Shown here: piece by piece, positions 8,473-15,404 of the stretch
Position numbering within the stretch: the stretch's first letter is position 1
How the letters are laid out: every line of letters begins with the position of its first letter
Origin: Parabacteroides acidifaciens
GTDB taxonomy: Bacteria > Bacteroidota > Bacteroidia > Bacteroidales > Tannerellaceae
Assembly: GCF_003363715.1 (NCBI RefSeq)
Contig: NZ_QREV01000022.1
Span: forward strand, 1-53,564
DNA: 53,564 nt
Direction: 5' to 3'
The notes under the pieces: model-generated
Database searches by the model: none
Seen by the model: the letters and a program-made list of their open reading frames with translations, nothing else
What the model was told of the DNA's origin: nothing
Position numbers and translations under genes: made by a program

Positions 8473-9714
8473 TCAGAATGTAAATTGTAACATGGCGGTA
8501 GCACTGTTGCGGGCAAGTCCGATAGCAGAGGCGTCGCGGTCGGCTTGCGTGTCGTGTCCGGAACGTCCGAGGTACTGGTACATAAGTTGCAACTTCAGGT
8601 TATTATTGAAGAAGTAGTAGTTTACGCCGACGGCCGGCATGTTCAGCAAACCGCCCTTCTTCGTCCCGTTACGGTCCATGAAGTCATAACGCAATGCGCC
8701 TTGCAGTTTGGGGGTGATGAAGTATCCGCCCTGTACGTATGCGGCCCAGAAGTTCTCGTCGGCCTTGTTCATGATCTTGGTAAAATGCATATTCATGAAA
8801 TATCCTTCGGCGGCGAAATAGAAGCGGTTGATCATCCAGGCAAATTCCAGTCCGACACGTGTGTCGCTGCTGCTGAGATATTCGGCTTCTGCGTTGTAGG
8901 AGGCCGAGACGGCGATCTGCATCTTGTTGTCGTTCAGGTTTTCCGGATCTCCCTGCGAAGCCGGCATCTGTCCCATCGGCATATAGGCGAGGCGTCCGGC
9001 GTAGAGCAGGGAGAGCAGCCAGCTATGGTCGTCGGTGTTCGTCTTGGTGGCCGTGTTGACGTTGATGCCTGTTCCGTTGAAGACGCCGACCTGGTAGTTC
9101 CATCTGTTGTCGAGCGTCCCGTGCAGCTGTACGCCGAGATCGAAACCGGTGGCAAAGCCCGGCACGGCATAGTTGATGTCATACGGCAGCAGGATGGAAG
9201 CCGATGCGGAAAAAGGCAATACGGGGAAAAGCGTTTCGCCCAGCGTGCTCAGGTAAGCGTGCATGAACGGTGTTTTAAATTTCCCGGCCCGGATGCGGAA
9301 TTCGTCTTTCAGAGCGATGTCGAACCAGGCTTGTTGCAGCAGTGCGCCGCCGCTTTTAGCCGCATTGATGGATAGGTTGAACGTCACCTTGTCAAACGCC
9401 TTTCCTGTAAATCCTAAAATGGCATTGGGAACGGCAAAGCCCGTGTTTGCGATGTTTTTGGCATAATAGCTTTCCAGCCCCTGGTCGTCATATTCGTTCA
9501 GTGTGGCGCAAGTCTGTACCAAAACGTATGGTTTCAGCAAGAAGTCGCCCGCCTTGGTCGTGAAGGAGAACCCTTTTTTCCCGGCTAACGATACGACGTC
9601 GTTTTCTACATATTTGTCGTCTATCTTCTTTTCTGTTTCCTGGGCGATAGCCGGAAGGGCAAGGAGGCTGCATAGTGCGGCTGTCGCCAATGTAAGTATC
9701 TTTTTTTGTTTCAT
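8473..9714 (-). CDS. Outer-membrane porin, OprO/OprP-like (second of operon)
   Basis: 413 residues with a signal peptide ending PAIAQ. The chain alternates like a 16-stranded porin and has typical OprP-type segments: RIRAGKFKTPF, a long aromatic-rich set of strands, and a closing strand ATAMLQFTF with a terminal Phe. OprO/OprP-like porins in Bacteroidetes are general or anion channels; the substrate here is unknown. It lies 25 bases after the di-haem oxidoreductase gene and 4 bases ahead of the cytochrome c lipoprotein start. It is clearly different from the first porin of the operon (12476-13807), so the two may serve different solutes. Confidence 0.75.
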   Translation of the reverse strand: MKQKKILTLATAALCSLLALPAIAQETEKKIDDKYVENDVVSLAGKKGFSFTTKAGDFLLKPYVLVQTCATLNEYDDQGLESYYAKNIANTGFAVPNAILGFTGKAFDKVTFNLSINAAKSGGALLQQAWFDIALKDEFRIRAGKFKTPFMHAYLSTLGETLFPVLPFSASASILLPYDINYAVPGFATGFDLGVQLHGTLDNRWNYQVGVFNGTGINVNTATKTNTDDHSWLLSLLYAGRLAYMPMGQMPASQGDPENLNDNKMQIAVSASYNAEAEYLSSSDTRVGLEFAWMINRFYFAAEGYFMNMHFTKIMNKADENFWAAYVQGGYFITPKLQGALRYDFMDRNGTKKGGLLNMPAVGVNYYFFNNNLKLQLMYQYLGRSGHDTQADRDASAIGLARNSATAMLQFTF

Positions 9715-9739
9715 CGTCTTTGTATGTGTGCGTCTGTAT

Positions 9740-11176
9740 TTATAAACTTTTTAGAAATTGGAGCAGGGCTGCGCGTTCGTCTTTCGACATACGTGAGAAC
9801 AGTGTGCGCGAAGCGGCTCCTTCACCTCCGTGCCACATGATTGCTTCTGTCAGGTTGCGGGCGCGCCCGTCGTGCAGGTAATAGGTATGCCCGTTGACAA
9901 CCTCCTGCAATCCCAGCCCCCAGAGCGGAGTCGTGCGCCACTCGTTGCCGCTTGCCAGTCCGGCCGGATAGTCGTCACCGAGTTCGACACCCATGTCGTG
10001 CAGCAGGTAGTCCGAATAGGGGTGGATGACCTGGTTGCCGAGTTGCGTCAGTTCCGTCCAGCCGTCCAGCAGAGATACGCCTCTGGGCCGTGTATGCAAA
10101 GTCACGGCATGGCATAAATGGCATTTGGCCTGGTAAAACAGCTGTTCGCCTTTGATGACGACCGGGTCGGTCACGTTACGCCGTGCCGGTACTCCGACGC
10201 AGTGCATATAGAGGTCTACGTTTGCCATATCTTCCGTCGATACTTCTACGCTGGAGTAGGCATTCCCCATCATCTGCGGCTGTCCTTCGCCCACTTCGTG
10301 CGGAAAACGGTCGTTGGTGACACCCATGTCGGACGAGAAGCCCAACTCGACTGTCAAATCCTGGTGGTTGGCTTTGTTTCCGGACAGTCCGATGCCGTAC
10401 CGCCCTTTTTCCGTGACGTAATTAAGCCGTCCGCTGATGCCATATTCCGGATAGTTGCTTTGCTTGGCGAGTTCCTGCAACTGGTCGAGGTCCAGTGCCA
10501 TCATCTGTCCCATCCCGACATGGCGCAGAGGCATACGGACAGAAATGCGCAGGTCTTCCGGCGCGATGCTGTCTGCCGACCATTCGGTTATCCGGTAGTG
10601 AGGGGTTACCAGCTCGTACTCTTCCCCGTCGGGAAAGCTGTACTTCTGCGCTGTTGTCGTAATCTTGAGCTTCCCTTCGGCTTTCGTCCCGTAGATGCTC
10701 TGGTCATGCAGGACACGTCCGTATTCCTGTATATACCCGCCTGTTTTCCGGCTGATATAAATCAGCATGGAAGAGAAGCCCGAGCCGGAACCGCCGTCGG
10801 CAATAGCCGGCCGTGTGCGTCCCGTCCCTTTGTGGCAGCTGCCGCATGAATATCCTCCGTAGAGAGGGCCTAAACCATCGTCGATGCCGTAAGCGCTGTC
10901 ATACAAGTCATCTCCCTTGTTGAAACGCCTCGACAGTTCCTGGTTTTCGCTGACCCAGTAGGAATCGGTGTCGTAGGCGTCCGCCGCATTGGAGAAAATA
11001 GTGGAACGGCCTGCCGAGAGCTCCTTTTCCAAGGCGGCTTTCCCGTTCGGTTTGATTATCCCGCTGTATTCGCTGACGTCGTCTTCGGTCGTACAGCTCT
11101 GGCACAACCCGAAACAACAGAAAGCGAATACAAGGATGATAGTCAATTTACCCGAAAGAAATTGATATCTTGTCAT
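9740..11176 (-). CDS. Di-haem oxidoreductase lipoprotein (DUF1111/DHOR type)
   Basis: 478 residues with an N-terminal hydrophobic segment and a candidate lipid-anchored Cys (LCQSC). Two haem c sites are visible: CGSCH near residue 110 and CHLCH near 355. Family motifs include GPLYGGYSC at the first site and LHDGRARNLTEAIMWHGGE near the C-terminus, as in the di-haem peroxidase-like DHOR/DUF1111 proteins often encoded beside imelysins. Likely periplasmic or outer-membrane facing, handling electrons, peroxide or iron redox steps. It starts 15 bases after the imelysin stop. The true substrate of this family is not established. Confidence 0.82.
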   Translation of the reverse strand: MTRYQFLSGKLTIILVFAFCCFGLCQSCTTEDDVSEYSGIIKPNGKAALEKELSAGRSTIFSNAADAYDTDSYWVSENQELSRRFNKGDDLYDSAYGIDDGLGPLYGGYSCGSCHKGTGRTRPAIADGGSGSGFSSMLIYISRKTGGYIQEYGRVLHDQSIYGTKAEGKLKITTTAQKYSFPDGEEYELVTPHYRITEWSADSIAPEDLRISVRMPLRHVGMGQMMALDLDQLQELAKQSNYPEYGISGRLNYVTEKGRYGIGLSGNKANHQDLTVELGFSSDMGVTNDRFPHEVGEGQPQMMGNAYSSVEVSTEDMANVDLYMHCVGVPARRNVTDPVVIKGEQLFYQAKCHLCHAVTLHTRPRGVSLLDGWTELTQLGNQVIHPYSDYLLHDMGVELGDDYPAGLASGNEWRTTPLWGLGLQEVVNGHTYYLHDGRARNLTEAIMWHGGEGAASRTLFSRMSKDERAALLQFLKSL

Positions 11177-11191
11177 ATTGATTACGGGCTC

Positions 11192-12445
11192 TTAATCTTG
11201 GAACTTAGCTTTCACTTTATCCAATAATATCTTCAGGTTTGCACATTCTTCGCGGGCCGGCGTTACTTCCGGAGCATCCAGGTTGTTACGGAACGGAGCC
11301 GGGATCGCACGGATCGCCTCGATTGTCTTGTCGATTTGGACCATAACGAGTGAATCCAGTGCCGGGTTGATCACCTTGACCAGTTTCGAGATGCCGCCCG
11401 GGTTCTCTTCGTCGTAAGTGTAGTGATCGTCTTCTCCGAATGAAGTTGTCATGTGTCCGCCGTAATAGCAGTTGCGGATGCTCTGGATATTGTCTTCATA
11501 GTCATCCAATGAGTTCCAGCTGTACCACGATTCGACGCCCAGCACGCCGCTGTTGTCTTCGCCGAACTTTCCGGCTGCCGCATCTTTGGCATAATCGTCT
11601 ACCGGAACGCCGATTTTCGATTCACCGACTTCGTTGGCAATGGCTGCCATGCCGTTGCCTCCATTCAGTATCAATTCCAGTGCGGCATTTGCACTCGACA
11701 ACGTGTAAGTCCCGTCATGCTTCTTCATCGCTTCGGCATAAGAGGTCGGAACATCTTCGTCTCCCAGACCGTCTTTCCATGCTTTGTAGAGGTTTGTACC
11801 GTCATTCGCCAGGTGCTTTACCGCTTTTTGCAGATAGATAATTTCGTTTGCAGACAGGTCGGCAGCCTTTTTGGCATTTCCGTCTTTGAACAGCAGATAT
11901 TCGACGGTGTGGAAACCGCGCAGGTTCTGGGCTGGGTTTTCTGCCGTTTCGGATTCATCGACACTTCCTTCGATCGCATCCCAGTTCCCGTTTTTGATGA
12001 TCTGGTCGATACCGTTCTTGTCCAACGGCCAGCTGTCCATACTGGGGTCGAACGATTCCAGGTCTGCCGGACCGAAAAGGAAGGCTTCGCTTTGCTCCCA
12101 ATAGATACGGGCGTTACGCCATTCGGTGCAAGCCTCTTCCAGCGCATTGTCGTTCGGGCTGGCGGCGAAAGCGTCTACGGCCTGTTGCAACTTGTTCATA
12201 TTGTCGACCATTGTCTTATAGGTAGGAAGTGCCACTTCGTCAACGAAGGTCTCCACAACCGCATCCATCTGTGCATCCGTCAGCTTTTCGCCGGAATCCG
12301 GACACTGGTCTATCGTTTTGATTGTCCAACCTCCTACGGGAGGTTCTGTTTTTCCGTTATCAGGATCATCGTTGTCGCTGCATGCGGGCAGGAAACACAA
12401 ACTGCATCCCATCAGCATTAAGGTAAAAAAGTTACTTTTTTTCAT
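11192..12445 (-). CDS. Imelysin-family iron-regulated lipoprotein
   Basis: 417 residues from the ATG at 12445, chosen because the signal peptide MKKSNFFTLMLMGCSLCFLPAC with its lipobox begins there. The imelysin signature GxHxxE appears as RGFHTVEYLLF, and the second half has the PAxxEC region (TPAREECANL) common near the end of these proteins. Imelysins (IrpA, insulin-cleaving peptidase-like) are periplasmic or outer-membrane proteins tied to iron uptake; peptidase activity is doubtful for most. It is placed between a porin and a di-haem oxidoreductase, the classic neighbourhood. Gap to the upstream porin gene is 30 bases. Confidence 0.85.
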   Translation of the reverse strand: MKKSNFFTLMLMGCSLCFLPACSDNDDPDNGKTEPPVGGWTIKTIDQCPDSGEKLTDAQMDAVVETFVDEVALPTYKTMVDNMNKLQQAVDAFAASPNDNALEEACTEWRNARIYWEQSEAFLFGPADLESFDPSMDSWPLDKNGIDQIIKNGNWDAIEGSVDESETAENPAQNLRGFHTVEYLLFKDGNAKKAADLSANEIIYLQKAVKHLANDGTNLYKAWKDGLGDEDVPTSYAEAMKKHDGTYTLSSANAALELILNGGNGMAAIANEVGESKIGVPVDDYAKDAAAGKFGEDNSGVLGVESWYSWNSLDDYEDNIQSIRNCYYGGHMTTSFGEDDHYTYDEENPGGISKLVKVINPALDSLVMVQIDKTIEAIRAIPAPFRNNLDAPEVTPAREECANLKILLDKVKAKFQD

Positions 12446-12475
12446 TTTGTCTGTAATTAAATGATTTAACACGCT

Positions 12476-13807
12476 TTATTTCTTAATGAACCAACCGATA
12501 TAGGCGATTCCTATGGAGACTGTATTTTCTGCATTGTAGTCGCCCCATCCGATGTTGCGGTTGGAATAGTCCGCTTTGACGACCAGGTTCGGCAGCGGAT
12601 AATAATTGAGGCCGGCTGTGATCACGGACGACTGGAAACGTTTGTCTGCCAATTGTCCTTTGTTCGGCTCGACATCTTCCATCGGGTTGTAATATTCATA
12701 CCGTACGAACGGATAGATGCGCGGTGCCTTGCCTCCGAAGAAAGAGCCGATATTGTAGCCGACTTCGCCTGCATAGCTTACCGCCTTTTCGGCAACCGGT
12801 TTTGTCGGGTAGCCGGATGCGGATGACGATTTGCGGTTGATTTCCGACAGGATCGCACTTTCACCCAGATGCCCCCACACGAAGTTTGCCCGTGCAATCA
12901 GGTTCTGGTTCGGGCTCTTGTATTCGGCATCCGCCGTCACGATCGTTACCGGGAATTTGTAGTGTTTGCCTGTTGCCGAGTTGATGTTTCGTGTCGGTTT
13001 CGAACCGTTCTTGGCTGTCTGGTTGTAGTAGACGGATGCGCCTACGCGCAGGCCGCGTATCTTCTTTGTCCCGTTGTAGTTGAGGCGTGCCACGAATGCC
13101 GGGCTGGTGAAGTTGCTGACTTCGAATGCGCCCTGTTTGCCGTTGCTGATCCAGTCCTCGCTACGGAATCCCTGCGGGTCGAGGCCCGAAACCATTTGCA
13201 GTTCGTAGTCGAAATTCCACAAGTCGCCGAAGAAAGCGATACCCGTTTCATGCCAGGTGGAGGGCAGGATTGTTGTTTCTCCTTCCGGGCGGTAAACGCC
13301 GAAGAAGTTAAGCGGTTCGTGGTGCGTATTGGTCAGTCCGACCGGTACGATCATGTGGCCGAACCGCATATTGAAATGCTTATCCATCAGGTAAGAGATG
13401 TGGAACTGTTCTAACGCCACTTCCCCGCCTTTTTCTATTTCAGTTTCATATTCCCCGTTTTCTTCATACCATTCGATCTCGCGGGCTGTTCCTGTCCCTC
13501 CGTATTCAAATTCTATTTCGGAACTCAATACCCATTTGGGCGAAAACTTGTAATCGAAAGCAAGGATAAAGCGGGGGATCGAGATACTTCCCCTGTTATA
13601 ACGCTGCGAACCGTCCGGGTTCTTGAAACGGTTGAAGTCATAATCCATATAACTTGCCGCCATTTCCCCGTAGCCGCCGAAACGGAATTTCTGGTAATCG
13701 TTGTAAAGTTCTTTTGCTTTAACGGTAGAGCTCATATCGCTTTCCTGTGCCATCAACGGGCCGCAGGCGCAGATTGCTAAAGTTAGAAAATTTGCTAATC
13801 TTTTCAT
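12476..13807 (-). CDS. Outer-membrane porin, OprO/OprP-like (first of operon)
   Basis: 443 residues, signal peptide ending PLMAQ. Porin traits: FGGYGEMAASY, SPKWVLSSEIEFEYGG, MRFGHMIVPVGLTNTHHEP, and a last strand VSIGIAYIGWFIKK. The MRFG/P-VGL..HEP pattern is that of OprO/OprP and similar Bacteroidetes porins. It is the first gene of a nine-gene leftward operon and follows a good promoter (TTG, 20 bases, TAATTTTG). Together with the downstream imelysin and haem proteins it probably supplies the outer-membrane route for a metal- or redox-linked solute. Confidence 0.78.
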   Translation of the reverse strand: MKRLANFLTLAICACGPLMAQESDMSSTVKAKELYNDYQKFRFGGYGEMAASYMDYDFNRFKNPDGSQRYNRGSISIPRFILAFDYKFSPKWVLSSEIEFEYGGTGTAREIEWYEENGEYETEIEKGGEVALEQFHISYLMDKHFNMRFGHMIVPVGLTNTHHEPLNFFGVYRPEGETTILPSTWHETGIAFFGDLWNFDYELQMVSGLDPQGFRSEDWISNGKQGAFEVSNFTSPAFVARLNYNGTKKIRGLRVGASVYYNQTAKNGSKPTRNINSATGKHYKFPVTIVTADAEYKSPNQNLIARANFVWGHLGESAILSEINRKSSSASGYPTKPVAEKAVSYAGEVGYNIGSFFGGKAPRIYPFVRYEYYNPMEDVEPNKGQLADKRFQSSVITAGLNYYPLPNLVVKADYSNRNIGWGDYNAENTVSIGIAYIGWFIKK

Positions 13808-13826
13808 TGCGTTTTAAAATTTTGGG

Positions 13827-13857
13827 CAAAATTAGAGGGGTTACGGACGGTGCGCAA
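13827..13857 (-). promoter_or_regulatory. Promoter of the nine-gene operon
   Basis: On the minus strand a -33 TTG (13857-13855) is followed after 20 bases by TAATTTTG (13834-13827), a full match to TAnnTTTG. Transcription would begin about 15 bases before the ATG of the first porin. TAGGTA-type sites lie immediately upstream. Confidence 0.65.
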
Positions 13858-13867
13858 TCGCAATTAG

Positions 13868-13987
13868 TAGGTAAAAAGGGTTTCTTGTTACCTATTTGTA
13901 GGTATTATCCGGTTTTTAGTCTTCATTTTGTTTGAATATCACCTCGAGTAGGTAGACAATGGCGTTTTTTTACTCATATATAGGTAT
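13868..13987. promoter_or_regulatory. Cluster of TAGGTA sites between divergent promoters
   Basis: TAGGTAA (13868-13874) faces TTACCTA (13888-13894) as an inverted repeat. Further TAGGTA copies start at 13899, 13949 and 13981, the last one touching the -33 region of the rightward promoter. The placement between two divergent promoters suggests an operator region; the LuxR-type protein of the operon is one possible binder. Inferred from spacing only. Confidence 0.4.
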
Positions 13988-14017
13988 TGTGGAGGCTGTA
14001 AAGTGGCCGTATCTTTG
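13987..14017 (+). promoter_or_regulatory. Divergent promoter of a small transcript
   Basis: TTG at 13987-13989, 20 bases, then TATCTTTG at 14010-14017: a near-ideal Bacteroidetes promoter with no normal gene downstream, only a terminator about 130 bases later. Confidence 0.6.
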
Positions 14018-14023
14018 CAATGT

Positions 14024-14175
14024 CATTAAGAAAGTAACACTATTAGTATAATCGCTGTATCAAAACCTTTTGCTAATTATGTAAGCATATAAGATGATTA
14101 AACGTATTGGAAAGTTTTTATTGGTTATTTCCAGTATAAAAAAGAGGCCTCTCTGTGAAGAAAGGCTTCTTTTTT
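14024..14175 (+). ncRNA. Candidate small RNA divergent from the operon
   Basis: A transcript of about 150 nt is predicted from the promoter at 13987-14017 to the terminator hairpin at 14144-14170. The hairpin loop carries TCTGTGAAGA (14152-14161), the same ten bases seen in the 3' hairpins of both DUF6383 genes. A 43-codon frame at 14094-14225 (MIKRIGKFLLVISSIKKRP...) overlaps but runs through the terminator, so an RNA role is favoured over a peptide. No known RNA family was recognised. Confidence 0.4.
14144..14175 (+). terminator. Terminator of the small transcript
   Basis: Arms GAGGCCT and AGGCTTC pair (one G-U), the loop contains TCTGTGAAGA, and a T-run follows. Confidence 0.7.
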
Positions 14176-14502
14176 GTTATAAGGCTTCCGCTTTTTTCAC
14201 GTGTTTATTTTTCTTTATATATTAAACGCAAAATACAATAACCCCCTTTTGGGCCATTTTTCTATTTCGTCCGAAATCTTGATCGATTTTGGATTGACTC
14301 TTTTCGCGCTTTTGGCCTTTACGGATGACAACAGATAGAATGAGGTGCGCAGCCTATTCCGGAAAACGTGCAATTTGATTACCGGAAATCGGAAACGCTG
14401 ACAATGTGATAAACCTTAACTCCCGGAGAATCGATTATTTCAAAATAAAACGGACCGCGCTCCAAATATCCAAAAGAAGTTTTGGGGGCTTGTCGCCACG
14501 AC

Positions 14503-14587
14503 GACCGTCTTTATCGCCCTCGCGACCGTCTTCATTTGAATGATGACCGTCTTCATTGGGTATGACGACCGTCTTCAGGGCGATAAA
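14503..14587. repeat. Array A: four GACCGTCTT units, 21-22 bp period
   Basis: GACCGTCTT(C/T)A(T/G) occurs at 14503, 14524, 14545 and 14567 (steps 21, 21, 22). The last three units lie between inverted 11-mers TTTATCGCCCT (14510-14520) and AGGGCGATAAA (14577-14587). On the minus strand it reads as heptapeptides (EDGHHSN, EDGREGD, KDGRRGD). Units 1 and 4 contain GACGACCGTCT, also present on the minus strand of the palindrome inside ahpF. Confidence 0.75.
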
Positions 14588-14763
14588 GTACCGCGAAAAT
14601 GAAATAAAGGTTGACTTCCCGGCAAAAAACTCCCGGAAAAGAGGAAAAAGCCCCTTTTTGGCGGCTGAAAAGTGGATTAACATTTATTTGATTTCGGACC
14701 TCTTCCGAAGATGAAAAAAGCGTTTTATACAATAAGCCTTCCCTCTCTGGAAATCAAAAATAG

Positions 14764-14825
14764 TTTCCATGCCCATCCATCCGAAATTCCATGCCCATGC
14801 AATCAGATTTTCATGGGCATGGAAT
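14764..14825. repeat. Array B: ATGCCCAT cores, 22 bp period, last copy inverted
   Basis: ATGCCCAT at 14769 and 14791 and its inverse ATGGGCAT at 14813 are exactly 22 bp apart. Units 2 and 3 form a 14-bp perfect inverted repeat (14786-14799 with 14812-14825) that could fold with a 12-nt loop. Confidence 0.75.
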
Positions 14826-15085
14826 CTGCTATTGGAAATTTGGGATCTAAAAAAGCTAAATAGATGTGCTGGTAATTAACAAAAAAGGACACTTACGTTT
14901 GCGTTTCTCGAAAAACGCCTGGAAATGGCCTTTACATCAAAGAAAACCAAAAAATATAAAACATTGACAAACAGAGGGATAAATAAAAACAGGACGACGA
15001 AAGAATCATTAAATTTTCACGTGAAAACCGGGTGAAAAGCAGTTGTAAATAATTGAAGTATAGTAGATTATGTAGGAAGGATAGA

Positions 15086-15119
15086 ATGACTAACGAAAAC
15101 GTACGTTTAGATTCGTCAT
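15086..15119. repeat. 34-bp CGTACG palindrome, left copy
   Basis: Imperfect palindrome beginning ATGACTAA, centre AAAACGTACGTTT, ending TTCGTCAT. It has the outline of a tyrosine-recombinase site: two 13-bp arms around a symmetric 8-bp centre, ACGTACGT. A second copy of equal length lies 185 bp to the right. Confidence 0.6.
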
Positions 15120-15129
15120 ATTTCAGGTA

Positions 15130-15159
15130 CAAAAATAGGCATAAGTTTTAAACCTGCAA
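15130..15159 (-). promoter_or_regulatory. Promoter between the two 34-bp palindromes, facing away from DUF6383 gene 2
   Basis: On the minus strand TTG (15159-15157), 19 bases, TATTTTTG (15137-15130). It points left, away from the gene at 15405. If the segment between the palindromes were inverted, the promoter would face the gene. No equally good rightward promoter is seen between 15120 and 15400 in the present orientation. Confidence 0.45.
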
Positions 15160-15270
15160 CTATATCCTCAAAGAATTTTCTTATTTCTATGTCCTTTCTT
15201 ATCAACAGAATAGCTTAACGAGTACGAAAAAGCTTGTTCTTAACACGAAGTGCAAAGATCGCAAAAATAA

Positions 15271-15304
15271 ATGACTAAAAAAAACGTACGTTTTCTCTCG
15301 TCAT
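15271..15304. repeat. 34-bp CGTACG palindrome, right copy
   Basis: Begins ATGACTAA, centre AAAACGTACGTTTT, ends CTCGTCAT. It shares both ends and the centre with the left copy. The AACACGAAGTG repeat occurs on both sides of it (15242 and 15334), and AGAAATTCAAT occurs twice further on. Confidence 0.6.
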
Positions 15305-15404
15305 TTTACAACGATTAAGAAATTCAATGTTTGAACACGAAGTGTAAGAACGATATAGAAATTCAATATACTATACATTATTATTAATTAAACATTTTAG
15401 AATT

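Larger units (their letters stand above)
14176..15085. other. Gene-poor stretch with short repeat arrays
   Basis: About 900 bases with no convincing gene. An 82-codon leftward frame at 14435-14683 exists only because a 21-bp repeat is open in that frame, and a 66-codon frame at 14932-15132 is AT-rich low-complexity. The stretch holds two repeat arrays (14503-14587 and 14764-14825). Confidence 0.6.

Noticed and set aside
14094-14225. 43-codon peptide in the divergent small transcript
   Set aside because: The frame runs through the terminator hairpin and its T-run, so the full peptide would not be made from a terminated transcript.
14435-14683. 82-codon leftward frame across array A
   Set aside because: Open mainly because the 21-bp repeat has no stop in that frame; low complexity, no recognisable protein, no promoter.
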